Assembly: GCF_036226685.1 (NCBI RefSeq)
Contig: NZ_CP109009.1
Span: 2,170,001-2,234,000, forward strand
Direction: 5' to 3'
Source of the DNA: Streptomyces sp. NBC_00690
Lineage (GTDB): Bacteria; Actinomycetota; Actinomycetes; Streptomycetales; Streptomycetaceae
Length of the DNA: 64,000 bases
Shown here piece after piece: positions 8,743 through 18,363 of this stretch; the stretch's first letter is position 1, and each line of letters starts with the position of its first letter. The notes below the pieces were generated by a model that was not told where the DNA came from, did no database searches, and was given only the letters and a program-made list of their open reading frames with translations. A program made the translations under genes and the position numbers.

Positions 8743-8934
8743 TCACCGCCGCCGATCGCCGCGCTCGCGGCCACGGAAGAAGTCTCCGGGTTCCAGGTCG
8801 CCGTCCAGGAAGCGGCCCACCACGAATCCGACCGCCCCCAATGCGGCGACCAGAAGGAATGCGCCGAATCCACCGAAATATCCGGCGAAACCGAGCGCCA
8901 TGCCGGCCACGAGGCCGACCACAGCCATGCCCAT
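8743..8934 (-). CDS. small DUF2273-like membrane protein
   Basis: A 63-residue protein with two Gly-rich membrane helices (MGMAVVGLVAGMALGFAGYF and FGAFLLVAALGAVGFVVGRF) and a short charged tail (GDFFRGRERGDRRR). DUF2273-type small proteins are normal partners in Asp23/AmaP operons. I start it at the ATG at 8934, which has a good ribosome site (GAGGAG, seven bases upstream), rather than at an upstream in-frame ATG that would add a polar stretch. The double-helix layout suggests an integral partner of the AmaP-like anchors. No biochemical role is known. Confidence 0.8.
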   Translation of the reverse strand: MGMAVVGLVAGMALGFAGYFGGFGAFLLVAALGAVGFVVGRFLDGDLEPGDFFRGRERGDRRR

Positions 8935-8975
8935 CGCGTACTCCTCTGCGGTCTTCGGGCGGGAGGTTCGGTGCA

Positions 8976-9464
8976 CTACTGGATACGGGGCTCCGGCTCG
9001 TCGTCCTCCTCGTCGGGAAGCTTCACATCGCTGACCGCGATGTTGACCTCGACGACCTCAAGTCCGGTCATCCGTTCCACCGCGGAGACGACGTTCTCCC
9101 GCACCGCGCGGGCGACGTCGGCGATGGAGACGCCGTAGTCGACGACGATCTCCAGGTCGAGGGCGGTCTGGACCTCGCCGACCTCGGCCTTCACTCCTCG
9201 GGTGGCATTGGACTTGCTGCCGCCCGGTACTCGGTCGCGTACTGCCCCGAAGGTGCGGGACAGTCCGCTGCCCATGGCGTGCACACCCAGCACATCGCGG
9301 GCGGCAAGTCCGGCGATCTTCTCCACCACGCCGTCGGCGATGGTGGTTCGACCGCGGGAGGCCGGATCACCGCGCTTGCCGGACGGTGTCTTCCTCAGGT
9401 CATCGCTCGCACCGGAGGGCTCATGGCCCGCATCGGTCCGGTTCCTCGGGGCTGACTCGCTCAT
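8976..9464 (-). CDS. Asp23/Gls24 family envelope stress response protein
   Basis: A 162-residue Asp23/Gls24-family protein and the first gene of the cluster. Residues 1-38 are disordered and charged. Then RTTIADGVVEKIAGLAARDVLGVHAMG (seen here in part) gives the opening helix and strand, a Gly-rich loop follows, and VQTALDLEIVVDYGVSIADVARAVRENVVSAVERMTGLEVVEVNIAV (in part) is the diagnostic core. The tail is acidic (DEEDDEPEPR). Such proteins coat the inner face of the membrane and respond to envelope or alkaline stress in Firmicutes; actinobacterial versions are hardly studied. The promoter must lie in 9465-9610, shared with the divergent gene. Confidence 0.92.
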   Translation of the reverse strand: MSESAPRNRTDAGHEPSGASDDLRKTPSGKRGDPASRGRTTIADGVVEKIAGLAARDVLGVHAMGSGLSRTFGAVRDRVPGGSKSNATRGVKAEVGEVQTALDLEIVVDYGVSIADVARAVRENVVSAVERMTGLEVVEVNIAVSDVKLPDEEDDEPEPRIQ

Positions 9465-9610
9465 CTTCCTGCTTCCTTTCCGAGCGGTAGCACCCCCCTG
9501 GCGACTGCCTCGTCGGCCCTGCTCGACTGCTGCGGGACCTCAAGACACCCCTGAGCCCACACTAAGTCGGGTTGCCCACTCTCGCGCCGGGGATGGGGCA
9601 CGCTGGAGCA

Positions 9611-10330
9611 ATGACCACAGGCGACGCGGTACGCAATCGGCTCGGACTCGGGAGGCTGCTTCCGCTGGGAGCGGCTTCGGATGGAGCGTGGCTGACGGAA
9701 GAGGCAGCCGTCGTGGTGCTACGGGCTGCTGTGGCCCCGCTGCCCGCGGTGGCGCTGGGGCGGGTGAGGCTGTCCCTGGCCGATCCGGAGCAGGCGACCG
9801 CTCCCCCGGTGCCGGCTCCACCGAGCGCGCTACCGCCGGGAGGGCTGAGGATCGAGGCCGACTTCACCGCCCCCGCCCATCGGCCGCTGCCGTCGGTCGC
9901 ATCGGAGCTCCGCGAAGTGCTCTGGAGTACGGCGACACACCGGCTCGACCTGGTCGTCGAGGAGACGGACCTCAGCGTGAGCGGTCTGTCGGACGCTCTC
10001 ACGGAGCCGGCCGCGCAGGCTCGGGAAGAAGGAAAGGGGAGCGCTCGTCCACCCGGGGGACACCCCACCCATCCGGCGGGTCCCGCGGCCCTGGCCGCGT
10101 CCGTCGTCCCCGGGGTGGCACATCTGACCTCGACGCTCGGTGACTCCGTACATCTGGCGCCGGACCACATCCGGGTCGAGGTGGCGACGGCTGTGGGGCA
10201 TCGACCGCTGGCGGTGGTGGGAGCGGTGCGACAGGCGGTGCTCGCCGCGCTGGGGGACGACGGCCGGCCGGTGGTGGTGCTCGTGACGGCCGTGGGCCTG
10301 GAGGGGCAGCAGACATCGACCGCGGACTGA
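9611..10330 (+). CDS. conserved protein divergent from the Asp23 cluster, with Asp23-like repeats
   Basis: A 239-residue soluble protein of unknown function, usually labelled hypothetical or nucleopolyhedrovirus P10 family in Streptomyces annotation. Two segments resemble the helix-strand end of Asp23 proteins: PLPSVASELREVLWSTATHRLDLVVEETDL (in part, about 93-122) and PLAVVGAVRQAVLAALGDDGRPVVVLVTAV (in part, about 199-228). Each is preceded by strand-rich sequence, so the protein may be two degenerate Asp23-like domains joined by a Pro/Gly linker (about 135-160). ATG at 9611 was chosen over one 39 bases upstream because the shorter form begins the conserved sequence. Its divergent position suggests a shared promoter region and a partner or regulator role. 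Confidence 0.75.
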   Translation: MTTGDAVRNRLGLGRLLPLGAASDGAWLTEEAAVVVLRAAVAPLPAVALGRVRLSLADPEQATAPPVPAPPSALPPGGLRIEADFTAPAHRPLPSVASELREVLWSTATHRLDLVVEETDLSVSGLSDALTEPAAQAREEGKGSARPPGGHPTHPAGPAALAASVVPGVAHLTSTLGDSVHLAPDHIRVEVATAVGHRPLAVVGAVRQAVLAALGDDGRPVVVLVTAVGLEGQQTSTAD

Positions 10331-10577
10331 CCACCGTCGAGCCCGACCCGGCCAAGCCCGGCTAGGTTCTGCTCATGGCACCAGGAAGGTGGCCGCGGGT
10401 GCCGGCGGACAAGGGGCGGCCGAGAGCACCTGGAACGCACGACGGCTCCTTCGAGCCGCCACCACGCACTGATACGACCCCGCACCATGAGGCCGAGGTC
10501 GTCGATCGATGCCACCGCCACGGATGCGGACTCGCGCCCCCCGTGCACAACCGTTCGCGCCGATGGTCGGACGAGCG

Positions 10578-11381
10578 TCAGTCCCCGATGCCCGCGAGAT
10601 CGCGCAGCCGCCGTGCCTGTGCCGCGCGCTCCGCGCCCCGCTGCTCCTCGTAGGAACGCGCTGACGCACCCCGGAGCAGAGCTTTGGTCTCGATGACCGC
10701 GTCCCTCGGGGCGGCGAGCAGTGCGGACGTCAGATCGTTCACCGCGTCGTCGAGCTCATCCCGCGGCACGACCAGATTCGCCAGACCCGTGCGCTCGGCT
10801 TCTTCGGCATGCACGAAGCGACCGGTGGCACAGATCTCCAGTGCACGTGCGTATCCCACGAGCGACACCAAGGGATGGGTCCCCGTGAGATCGGGGACGA
10901 GCCCCAAGCTGGTCTCGCGCATGGCGAACTGGACATCGCGCGCCACAACCCGCAGATCACAGGCCAGAGCGAGCTGGAAGCCCGCACCGATCGCATGTCC
11001 CTGGACAGCAGCGATCGTGACGATGTCGCTCCGTCGCCACCAGGTGAAAGCCTCCTGGTACTCGGCGATGGCAGCGTCAAGCTCCGCATCGGACCTGCGC
11101 GCAAGATCGAAGAACGACGGCTCGCCGTCGAAGCCCTCCGGCGTGAATGCCTGCCGGTCGAGCCCAGCGGAGAATGACTTGCCCTCACCGCGGAGCACCA
11201 CGATCCGCACCGAACCCGGTAGCGACCGACCCGCTTGCGTCAACGCCCGCCACAGAGCGGGAGTTTGGGCGTTGAGCTTGCCCGGGTTGGTCAGGGTCAC
11301 AGTGGCGACCGCGTCCTCGACGGTGAGTCGTACGCCGTCCTTGTCCAGCACGAAGTCACGAGCAGAGTCGAGCGAAGTCAT
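10578..11381 (-). CDS. enoyl-CoA hydratase/isomerase family protein
   Basis: A 267-residue crotonase-fold protein. The oxyanion-hole segments are visible: GEGKSFSAGLD near 65 and GHAIGAGFQLALACDL near 128. In classical hydratases the second of these carries a catalytic Glu (GCELAL); here the position is Gln (GFQLAL). The second Glu is kept in RETSLGLVPDLTG near 155. This points to a CoA-ester enzyme other than a standard 2-enoyl-CoA hydratase, such as an isomerase or hydrolase. The gene stands alone behind a terminator of the small HTH gene. The start ATG at 11381 is preceded by GGAGGTGC. Confidence 0.88.
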   Translation of the reverse strand: MTSLDSARDFVLDKDGVRLTVEDAVATVTLTNPGKLNAQTPALWRALTQAGRSLPGSVRIVVLRGEGKSFSAGLDRQAFTPEGFDGEPSFFDLARRSDAELDAAIAEYQEAFTWWRRSDIVTIAAVQGHAIGAGFQLALACDLRVVARDVQFAMRETSLGLVPDLTGTHPLVSLVGYARALEICATGRFVHAEEAERTGLANLVVPRDELDDAVNDLTSALLAAPRDAVIETKALLRGASARSYEEQRGAERAAQARRLRDLAGIGD

Positions 11382-11448
11382 GGGGCACCTCCGGTCCGGA
11401 TGGCATCGGTGCAGCCTAAGCTACTGCACGGTAACCATCCGGGTGCAA

Positions 11449-11480
11449 CCACCCGGTCGACCGCGAGATCGACCGGGTGG
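11449..11480. terminator. 12-bp stem hairpin downstream of the HTH gene
   Basis: CCACCCGGTCGA and TCGACCGGGTGG pair perfectly around an eight-base loop. It lies 39 bases past the stop of the minus-strand HTH gene and before the enoyl-CoA hydratase-like gene, so it likely ends the HTH transcript. No U-run follows, which is normal for Streptomyces terminators. Confidence 0.7.
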
Positions 11481-11519
11481 CCACCTCGCAGACCGATGGC
11501 GAACCACGACCCCCGGCCG

Positions 11520-11741
11520 TCAGGCCGATGTGGCCTTCTTGCCTCGCGTCGCTCCGCCACGTCCCCGCAGCGTCACTCCGGACTCGCTGAGCATCCGGTG
11601 AACGAACCCATAGGACCGGCCGGTCTCTTCGGCCAGCGCCCGGATACTCGCACCGGAGTCGTACTTCTTCTTCAGGTCTGCCGCGAGCTTGTCGCGCGCG
11701 GCGCCGGTTACCCGGCTGCCCTTCTTCAGAGTCTCGGCCAC
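11520..11741 (-). CDS. small helix-turn-helix protein
   Basis: A 73-residue basic protein with a single helix-turn-helix (AALxxxYDSGASIRALAEETGRSYGFVHRMLSESGV pattern, about residues 18-55) and a Lys/Arg/Gly tail (RGRGGATRGKKATSA). The HTH resembles that of Hin-type recombinases and of small actinobacterial DNA-binding proteins that are very conserved in Streptomyces. I start it at GTG 11741 (VAETLKKGSR), because a strong site GAGGAGG lies six bases upstream; the frame is open further up. It could be a nucleoid-associated or regulatory protein; its targets are unknown. Confidence 0.85.
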   Translation of the reverse strand: MAETLKKGSRVTGAARDKLAADLKKKYDSGASIRALAEETGRSYGFVHRMLSESGVTLRGRGGATRGKKATSA

Positions 11742-12289
11742 CCGTGCCTCCTCATGGGAAGTGCGCTCTGGACTTCTCATGATCACCCCTTACGCGCTTC
11801 CTGGCCACCCATTCGACAAGGTCGGTGCACGCGGCTTTGGCGCGTGCAGTACGACCAACACACTCCGAATGATCGATTCCACTTTGCAGTGTGTGCACGC
11901 TGGAATCACTCGCTCCAGGAACTGGCTGGTCAGCACTGGTAAGGAAAAGGGCGCCCTCTGGGCGCACGCCGGTGCATGGGAGGCGCACACTCGGCAGGTG
12001 CCGCGCCACGGGATGAGACGCACTCACTCAGATGATGGATCACCTGTGAGCCGAATGATCCATACGAAGTGGATCAGCCACGGCGCCGGTCCCGGCAGCG
12101 CGGGTCTGGCCGTCGCGGCACGAGCTCTATCCCGGGTACCCCTTCCCGGCGGGCGGATGCACCAGCCGGGAGAGGTGAACCGGAAAGGCCGACTCAGGCG
12201 AGTGGCCCATCAAACGCCGGTCACCCCGTACGGCCGCCGCTGTGTCCCCGTACCTGCGGAGGCATCGCTACCGCCCGGCACGCTCCGAC
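11742..12289. other. intergenic stretch with an inverted/direct repeat cluster
   Basis: No convincing gene. It is noticeably less GC-rich than its surroundings in the first 200 bases. It holds ATGGATCA and TGATCCAT as an inverted repeat (12035-12042 and 12056-12063) with a third half-site GTGGATCA at 12069-12076, and a short palindrome CACTTTGCAGTG near 11880. These probably belong to the promoter region of the small HTH gene. Confidence 0.6.
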
Positions 12290-13888
<1,599 letters not shown>

Positions 13889-14267
13889 GGACGGACTCCA
13901 AGGCGGTATGAACGGCGGAAGGGTGGGGCGTGGAAGCTTCGACGCCGTCTAATGCACAAGGAGAGTGGCCATGGAGGCCAGTCTAACGGGGGTGCGCAAG
14001 TGGTTTATCCGATGCGTCCCGACAGATGGGGCATCCAACTCGCCGGCGCCGCTCGCCACCACGATGAGCAAAAGGGGCGGTACTCCACGGTCCGCACCGT
14101 CGTGTCCAGCGGGCGGGTGAACACGGCCTGCGGGGCGGTGCTCGGCGTGCGGTCTGCCGGGGTCGACCATCGGGTGGCCGGCCCGGCCGAGGGGCGTTGT
14201 CAGCGGGGAGTGCCAGACTGAGACGCAGCTCACATTTTCCATCCGCAGACGGAAGGGGTTCCCGGCC
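13889..14267. other. divergent intergenic region, no confident gene
   Basis: Promoter region shared by the ABC-F gene (minus) and the VOC gene (plus). A 49-codon plus-strand frame at 13971-14120 has a strong AAGGAG site seven bases before its ATG, but weak codon bias and no recognised similarity; see findings. Otherwise I see no repeats of note. Confidence 0.5.
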
Positions 14268-14699
14268 GTGGCACCGAAGCCGACAGCAACACCGACACCG
14301 AGCATTTGTCCGAGCATTCTCTACCAGGATGCGAAGGGCGCCATCAGACAGCTGACGGAGGCGTTCGGCTTCATCGAGCACGCGGTGTACGAGGACGGCG
14401 AGGGTCGTGTCGTGCACGCCGAGCTCAGCCACGGCAACGGCATGGTGATGCTGGGCAGTCGAGGCACGGGCGGGAAGTTCGACGAACTGATGGCCGTGGG
14501 CGGCCCGACGGGCGTCTTCGTCCATGTGGACGACGTCGATGCCCACTATGCGCAGGCGGTGGAGCACCGCGCCGATGTGATGTCGTCCCCCACCGACCGG
14601 GAGTACGGGGCACGGGACTATCTGGTGCGGGACAGGGAGGGAAATGTGTGGAGCTTCGGGTCCTACCGACCGGGGGTGACGGAGCCGGCGGCTGACTAG
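14268..14699 (+). CDS. VOC (glyoxalase/bleomycin-resistance fold) protein
   Basis: A 143-residue single-domain protein of the vicinal oxygen chelate superfamily. The pattern SICPSILYQDAKGAIRQLTEAFGF (in part) at the start and DREYGARDYLVRDREGNVWSFGSY (in part) at the end is typical of the two beta-alpha-beta-beta-beta modules. His in VHAELSHGN and Glu/Asp in the second module could bind metal or a ligand. GTG start at 14268; no clear operon partner. Enzymatic activity is not predictable. Confidence 0.85.
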   Translation: MAPKPTATPTPSICPSILYQDAKGAIRQLTEAFGFIEHAVYEDGEGRVVHAELSHGNGMVMLGSRGTGGKFDELMAVGGPTGVFVHVDDVDAHYAQAVEHRADVMSSPTDREYGARDYLVRDREGNVWSFGSYRPGVTEPAAD

Positions 14700-14759
14700 A
14701 GCTTCCGTGGTGCGTGCTGCGCGGCCGGGGGCCTTGGGGGAAGCCCCCGACGCGCGAGG

Positions 14760-16313
14760 TCATGCACCGCCGGTGTGCACCTGGAACGCGGCCCGTCGCA
14801 CGGCTTTCGCCAGGGCGGGATCGGGATGGGCGGCGGCCAGGGCGACGAGGACCTGGACGGTGCGGGGGTGGCGACCGGAGCGGACCGCTTCGAGCAGCGC
14901 GGGGACCGTCCCCTGCACCGCCGAGTCGAGGTGGCGCAGCAGCAGTTGGGGCTCTCCGTGGTCCGCCACCGCGGCAGCGGTGTCCACCCAGAGCCAAGTC
15001 GATTCCTCACGGGTGAGGACGTCTTGGGCGTCCTCGGGGTCCGCTCCTTCGTACTCGGCGATCCACAACAGTGCGTAGGGCCGCAGGGTGAGTTCTTCCG
15101 CAGCCGTACGGACCTCCGCCTCGGCGGGCGCGCCGACGACGCGGAGCGCCTCGAAGGCCAGCCCGCGCAGCAGTGCATCGTCACCGCGGGCGACGTCGAG
15201 GAGTTCGGCGACCGCGCTGGAGACCGTACGGGCGGCGAGCCAGGCCCGGTACTCGGCGCGGGCGGGCCCCGGGGTGAGGCGGGCACAGCCCCGCAGCATG
15301 TCCTCGGCGGGCTGTTCGATGTTTCCGGCCGGGCTCTGGGCGGCGACGCAGATCTGCTCCAGCTTGACCCAGACCGCCCAGTTGCCGAGGGGGGTCAAGG
15401 TGGCCGACCGGCCGTGGTCGAGGGTGAGCGCTCCGGCCGAGGCGAGCCCGGCGAGGGCCCAGTTGAGGAGCGGGGCAAGGGCGTCGACCCGACCGTTCAT
15501 CGCCGGCTCCGCAAGGGGGCGCCGGCCGGTGGGGACGGAGATCGGAGCGACTGTGATGTCGCCCGCTGCGGCCTCATCGGCTTCGCCGCCCACGGCTGGG
15601 AGATCCGTCCCGTCCAGGGCGTTCGCCGCGGTTGCTCCGTCGGCGGAGTGCGACGACGAAGAGGCGGCGGACAGTGTGGGCTGCGGACCGTAGGGAACTT
15701 CGCAGCGTTCTTCGCGCAACTCCGCGACGCGCTGCTCCAGGAGGTCGAGCAGTGCGGGCAGCAGCACCGGACCTGCGGAGAGCTGGAGGAGGGAGAGGAG
15801 TTGGGGCACGGCTTCGACGACCTCGGCCACCGCAGTGGGCGCGATGTCTGAGGGCGCCGGGTGCGCCAGCGACCAGGCGTCGAAGAGGGCGACCCAGCCG
15901 CGGAGCACGGCCATGTCGTCGCGGTCCCAGGCCCGTAGTCGCCAGCCGGGGCGGGCGGTCTCGCCGTGGATCTCCACCAGGCCGGCGAGTCTGGCCCGGT
16001 CCCAGGCGGACCGCACCTGTAGCGGGGTCAGTTCCAGTGCGACCGCAGCCCTTTCCCGGGCCTTTTCGGCGAGTGGTTGGGCGTGGGGGTCGCGCTCCAC
16101 GGCCGCCCAACGGGCGACGCGTACGGCATCGGCGAGGACTGCGCGCGCCTGACGCGCGAGCTCCGCGGGCGGAGGTGTGCCCTCGGGCGGCCTCGGTGCT
16201 GGACGGGTGCGCCGGGTCGTCACGGCCCGCCGGGCGGTCGCCAGTGGTCGCGGGCGGACAAGACGAAGTCTGGAGTTGCGCGCCAATTGCTCATCAGGCT
16301 TTCGGGACGTCAC
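14760..16313 (-). CDS. large helical-repeat protein of unknown function (paralogue of the 53.8 kb gene)
   Basis: A 517-residue, Ala/Leu-rich, mostly helical protein with no signal peptide or membrane segment. An N-terminal basic tail (1-50) leads to a winged-helix-like segment (LTPLQVRSAWDRARLAGLVEIHG, about 93-115), a disordered middle (about 205-265), a second LTPLGNWAVW module (about 305), then a C-terminal HEAT-like region (about 355-510). The C-terminal pattern WLAARTVSSAVAELLDVARG ... VDTAAAVADHGEP ... HPDPALAKAVRRAAF recurs in the protein at 53819-55258, so the two are paralogues. I do not recognise a function; the repeats suggest protein-protein contacts and the N-terminal module perhaps DNA. 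It stands alone. Confidence 0.8.
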   Translation of the reverse strand: MTSRKPDEQLARNSRLRLVRPRPLATARRAVTTRRTRPAPRPPEGTPPPAELARQARAVLADAVRVARWAAVERDPHAQPLAEKARERAAVALELTPLQVRSAWDRARLAGLVEIHGETARPGWRLRAWDRDDMAVLRGWVALFDAWSLAHPAPSDIAPTAVAEVVEAVPQLLSLLQLSAGPVLLPALLDLLEQRVAELREERCEVPYGPQPTLSAASSSSHSADGATAANALDGTDLPAVGGEADEAAAGDITVAPISVPTGRRPLAEPAMNGRVDALAPLLNWALAGLASAGALTLDHGRSATLTPLGNWAVWVKLEQICVAAQSPAGNIEQPAEDMLRGCARLTPGPARAEYRAWLAARTVSSAVAELLDVARGDDALLRGLAFEALRVVGAPAEAEVRTAAEELTLRPYALLWIAEYEGADPEDAQDVLTREESTWLWVDTAAAVADHGEPQLLLRHLDSAVQGTVPALLEAVRSGRHPRTVQVLVALAAAHPDPALAKAVRRAAFQVHTGGA

Positions 16314-16425
16314 AGGGTCCAGTCTTCCCGCTGACAGCCCGAAAGCCCAAACGGAACCCGATGAACCGCGGGTTCGGTCGAGTCCTGGGGGAAGCCGGCC
16401 CCTGTCGTCAACCGGCTGACGGGGG

Positions 16426-17556
16426 TTACATCAAAGGGGTGAGGAACCGACGGAGGGCCTCTTCGTAGCGTGCCGGGTCCGCGTTCCACATCGCCGCATG
16501 GGGGGCGTTGCGGACGGTGTGGAGCTGGATCAGCTCGGGTCGGCGGGCAGCGAGGTCACGTGAGGACCGCCAGGGCGCGACGGTGTCATCGGGTCCGTGG
16601 ATGATCAAGGTCGGCACCTCGGGGAGCTGCGTGTCTCCCGCGGGGAAGGGCTGGTCGCCAAGGAGACCCGCCTTGCTCTGGGCGGCCTTGACGGCCAGGG
16701 GCAGCAGTGGGGCGGGAAGGTGGTGGGTCGCGGCCAAGGCCCGCAGGGTGGCCCCCCGGTCGAGCACCGGAGAGTCCAGTACGAGGCCGTTGATCCTCCC
16801 GCGCAGGGCCGAGTTGGCGGCAGCGTGCAGGGCCATGGTCGCTCCGGTGGACCAGCCGAGGAGAACGACCTGGTTCGCCCCGTTGCGGACGGCGAAACGG
16901 AGGGCGGCATCCAGGTCACGCCACTCGGTGTACCCGAGATGTCCGGTCCCGTCCGGTGACCGGGGCGCGTCGGGGTCGCCGCGATAGCCGAGGCCGAGGA
17001 CCGGCATCCGCAGCCCATGGAGGAACGGCAGCAGGTTCAAGGGGTGTTCGCGGGTGGCTCCGAGACCGTGGACGGCGATCACCCAGGTCTCGCGCGGACC
17101 GGGGACGTACCAGGCGGGCAGTGGGCCGAGCTCGCCGGGAACGCTGACGTCCAGGTGCTCGATGCCGAGGGCGCTCGTCGGGTCGCCGGTGTGCAGCTGT
17201 GGGGTGAGTCGGACCTTGGTCCCGGGTTCCAGGGTGCCGTGGTCGATGCTCTCCAGCCGGCGCACCACGGTGTCGGCGGGATGCTGCACGCCGTCCAGCG
17301 CCGGGCCGACCACGGCGTGGACGTCCGGGCCCTCAAGCCCGTAGGTGCCGGGCCGCCGGGAGGCGAGGCTGCGGGTGAGGGTGATCTGACCGGCTGCCGT
17401 GGCGTGCACGGTGAGCCGGGGATCGCCGGGGAGCGGTCGGCCGGTGGTGGTCCTGAGGGCGGCGTCGCCGGCGTACCGTCCGGCCGCGATGGCAGCCGCA
17501 CCGATGCCGATGAGCGTGGTGACGGCCGCTGCCGTCGCAGTAACGGGGCGCACCAT
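16426..17556 (-). CDS. alpha/beta hydrolase with N-terminal membrane anchor
   Basis: A 376-residue alpha/beta hydrolase-fold protein. The first ~30 residues (VTATAAAVTTLIGIGAAAIAAG in part) form a signal anchor, so the enzyme domain is likely outside the membrane. Residues 170-376 hold the fold: VIAVHGLGATREHP as oxyanion strand, LLGWSTGATMAL as nucleophile elbow (G-W-S-T-G, catalytic Ser), HGPDDTVAPW (Asp) and NAPHAAMW (His). The long N-terminal domain (about 35-165) is strand-rich and not recognised. ATG at 17556 begins the hydrophobic anchor; the frame is open further upstream but with unconvincing sequence. Confidence 0.85.
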   Translation of the reverse strand: MVRPVTATAAAVTTLIGIGAAAIAAGRYAGDAALRTTTGRPLPGDPRLTVHATAAGQITLTRSLASRRPGTYGLEGPDVHAVVGPALDGVQHPADTVVRRLESIDHGTLEPGTKVRLTPQLHTGDPTSALGIEHLDVSVPGELGPLPAWYVPGPRETWVIAVHGLGATREHPLNLLPFLHGLRMPVLGLGYRGDPDAPRSPDGTGHLGYTEWRDLDAALRFAVRNGANQVVLLGWSTGATMALHAAANSALRGRINGLVLDSPVLDRGATLRALAATHHLPAPLLPLAVKAAQSKAGLLGDQPFPAGDTQLPEVPTLIIHGPDDTVAPWRSSRDLAARRPELIQLHTVRNAPHAAMWNADPARYEEALRRFLTPLM

Positions 17557-18363
17557 CCCAGTGTCGGCACGGCGGGGCGGCCCTGCCAGTGGACGACCGG
17601 CCTTCTTCGCTGCCGGGCTTGCTGCGGTCCACCGCGTTCCGGTGCGCTGCCAGGGCCGGTCGCCCCGGTACGACCGGTGCCGGGAGAGCGGGCAGGGCGC
17701 CGACCGTCGGGGGCGCGACCACCCGTGGGACGGCCGGGCCGACGCCCCCCCGACGTTCGTCATGCCCTGTCGTGGCTCACTGGGGCCGGGGCTCGCCCGC
17801 CAGCCGGGCCGCCCGGGGAGGCGGCTCCCCTGGCAACTCGCCCGTCGGGATCGTGTGCACCGGGCCGCACCCCGGTGCACACGTGCCCCGCAGGACCACA
17901 GGACCGTATCCCGGGCCCGTCGGGCCGGTCCGGGGATATCCGGGGCGTCCGGTTGAGCCGTCCGAGCTCTTCGCCGAGCGGTGTTCGGGCGGCGGCTCGG
18001 TGCGTACGGCTCATGAGCTCCCGCGAGATGCGCCGTCAGCTCTCGCGAGATGCATTGTCGAAATCCGGCCAGTGGGCCCCGAGGTCGTCCTGACGGCCTC
18101 GGGGCGCGGCACGGTGTGGTCGTGGCAGCGTCCCTGGCTCGTTCCCGTCCGCGGGAAGCCGCCCCGGACGGCCCGTGGGCCGGTGGTGCGGCGGATGCCG
18201 CTCCACGGTGGACCGATACGTCCGTACCGGTCGCGACCCCGGTGCGGAATGGCCGGGTCCGCCCTCCTGGACGGCTCCGTGGCCGCTACACCCGGCCCTC
18301 GTCCGCAAAGCGGCGCCGAAGGCCCGGTCAACAGGGCTCCCGGAGCCTAAGCGGAACGCGATG
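17557..18363. other. 807-base gap without a convincing gene
   Basis: No frame here shows plausible protein sequence on either strand; all are rich in Arg, Pro and Gly as expected of shadow frames. It holds a pair of 15-bp direct repeats (18017-18031 and 18039-18053) around the palindrome TCTCGCGAGA. It lies upstream of the alpha/beta hydrolase and downstream of the aldolase, so it may be an upstream regulatory region or the site of a lost gene. Confidence 0.6.

Noticed and set aside
13949..14317. 122-aa minus-strand frame before the VOC gene
   Set aside because: Runs into the VOC start and lacks a ribosome site or coherent composition.
18076..18135. Zn-ribbon OB-fold (DUF35) remnant in 17557-18363
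   Set aside because: One frame reads SGRGTVWSW, which resembles the OB-fold motif, but the surroundings on all frames are Arg/Pro-rich without other motifs; likely chance.
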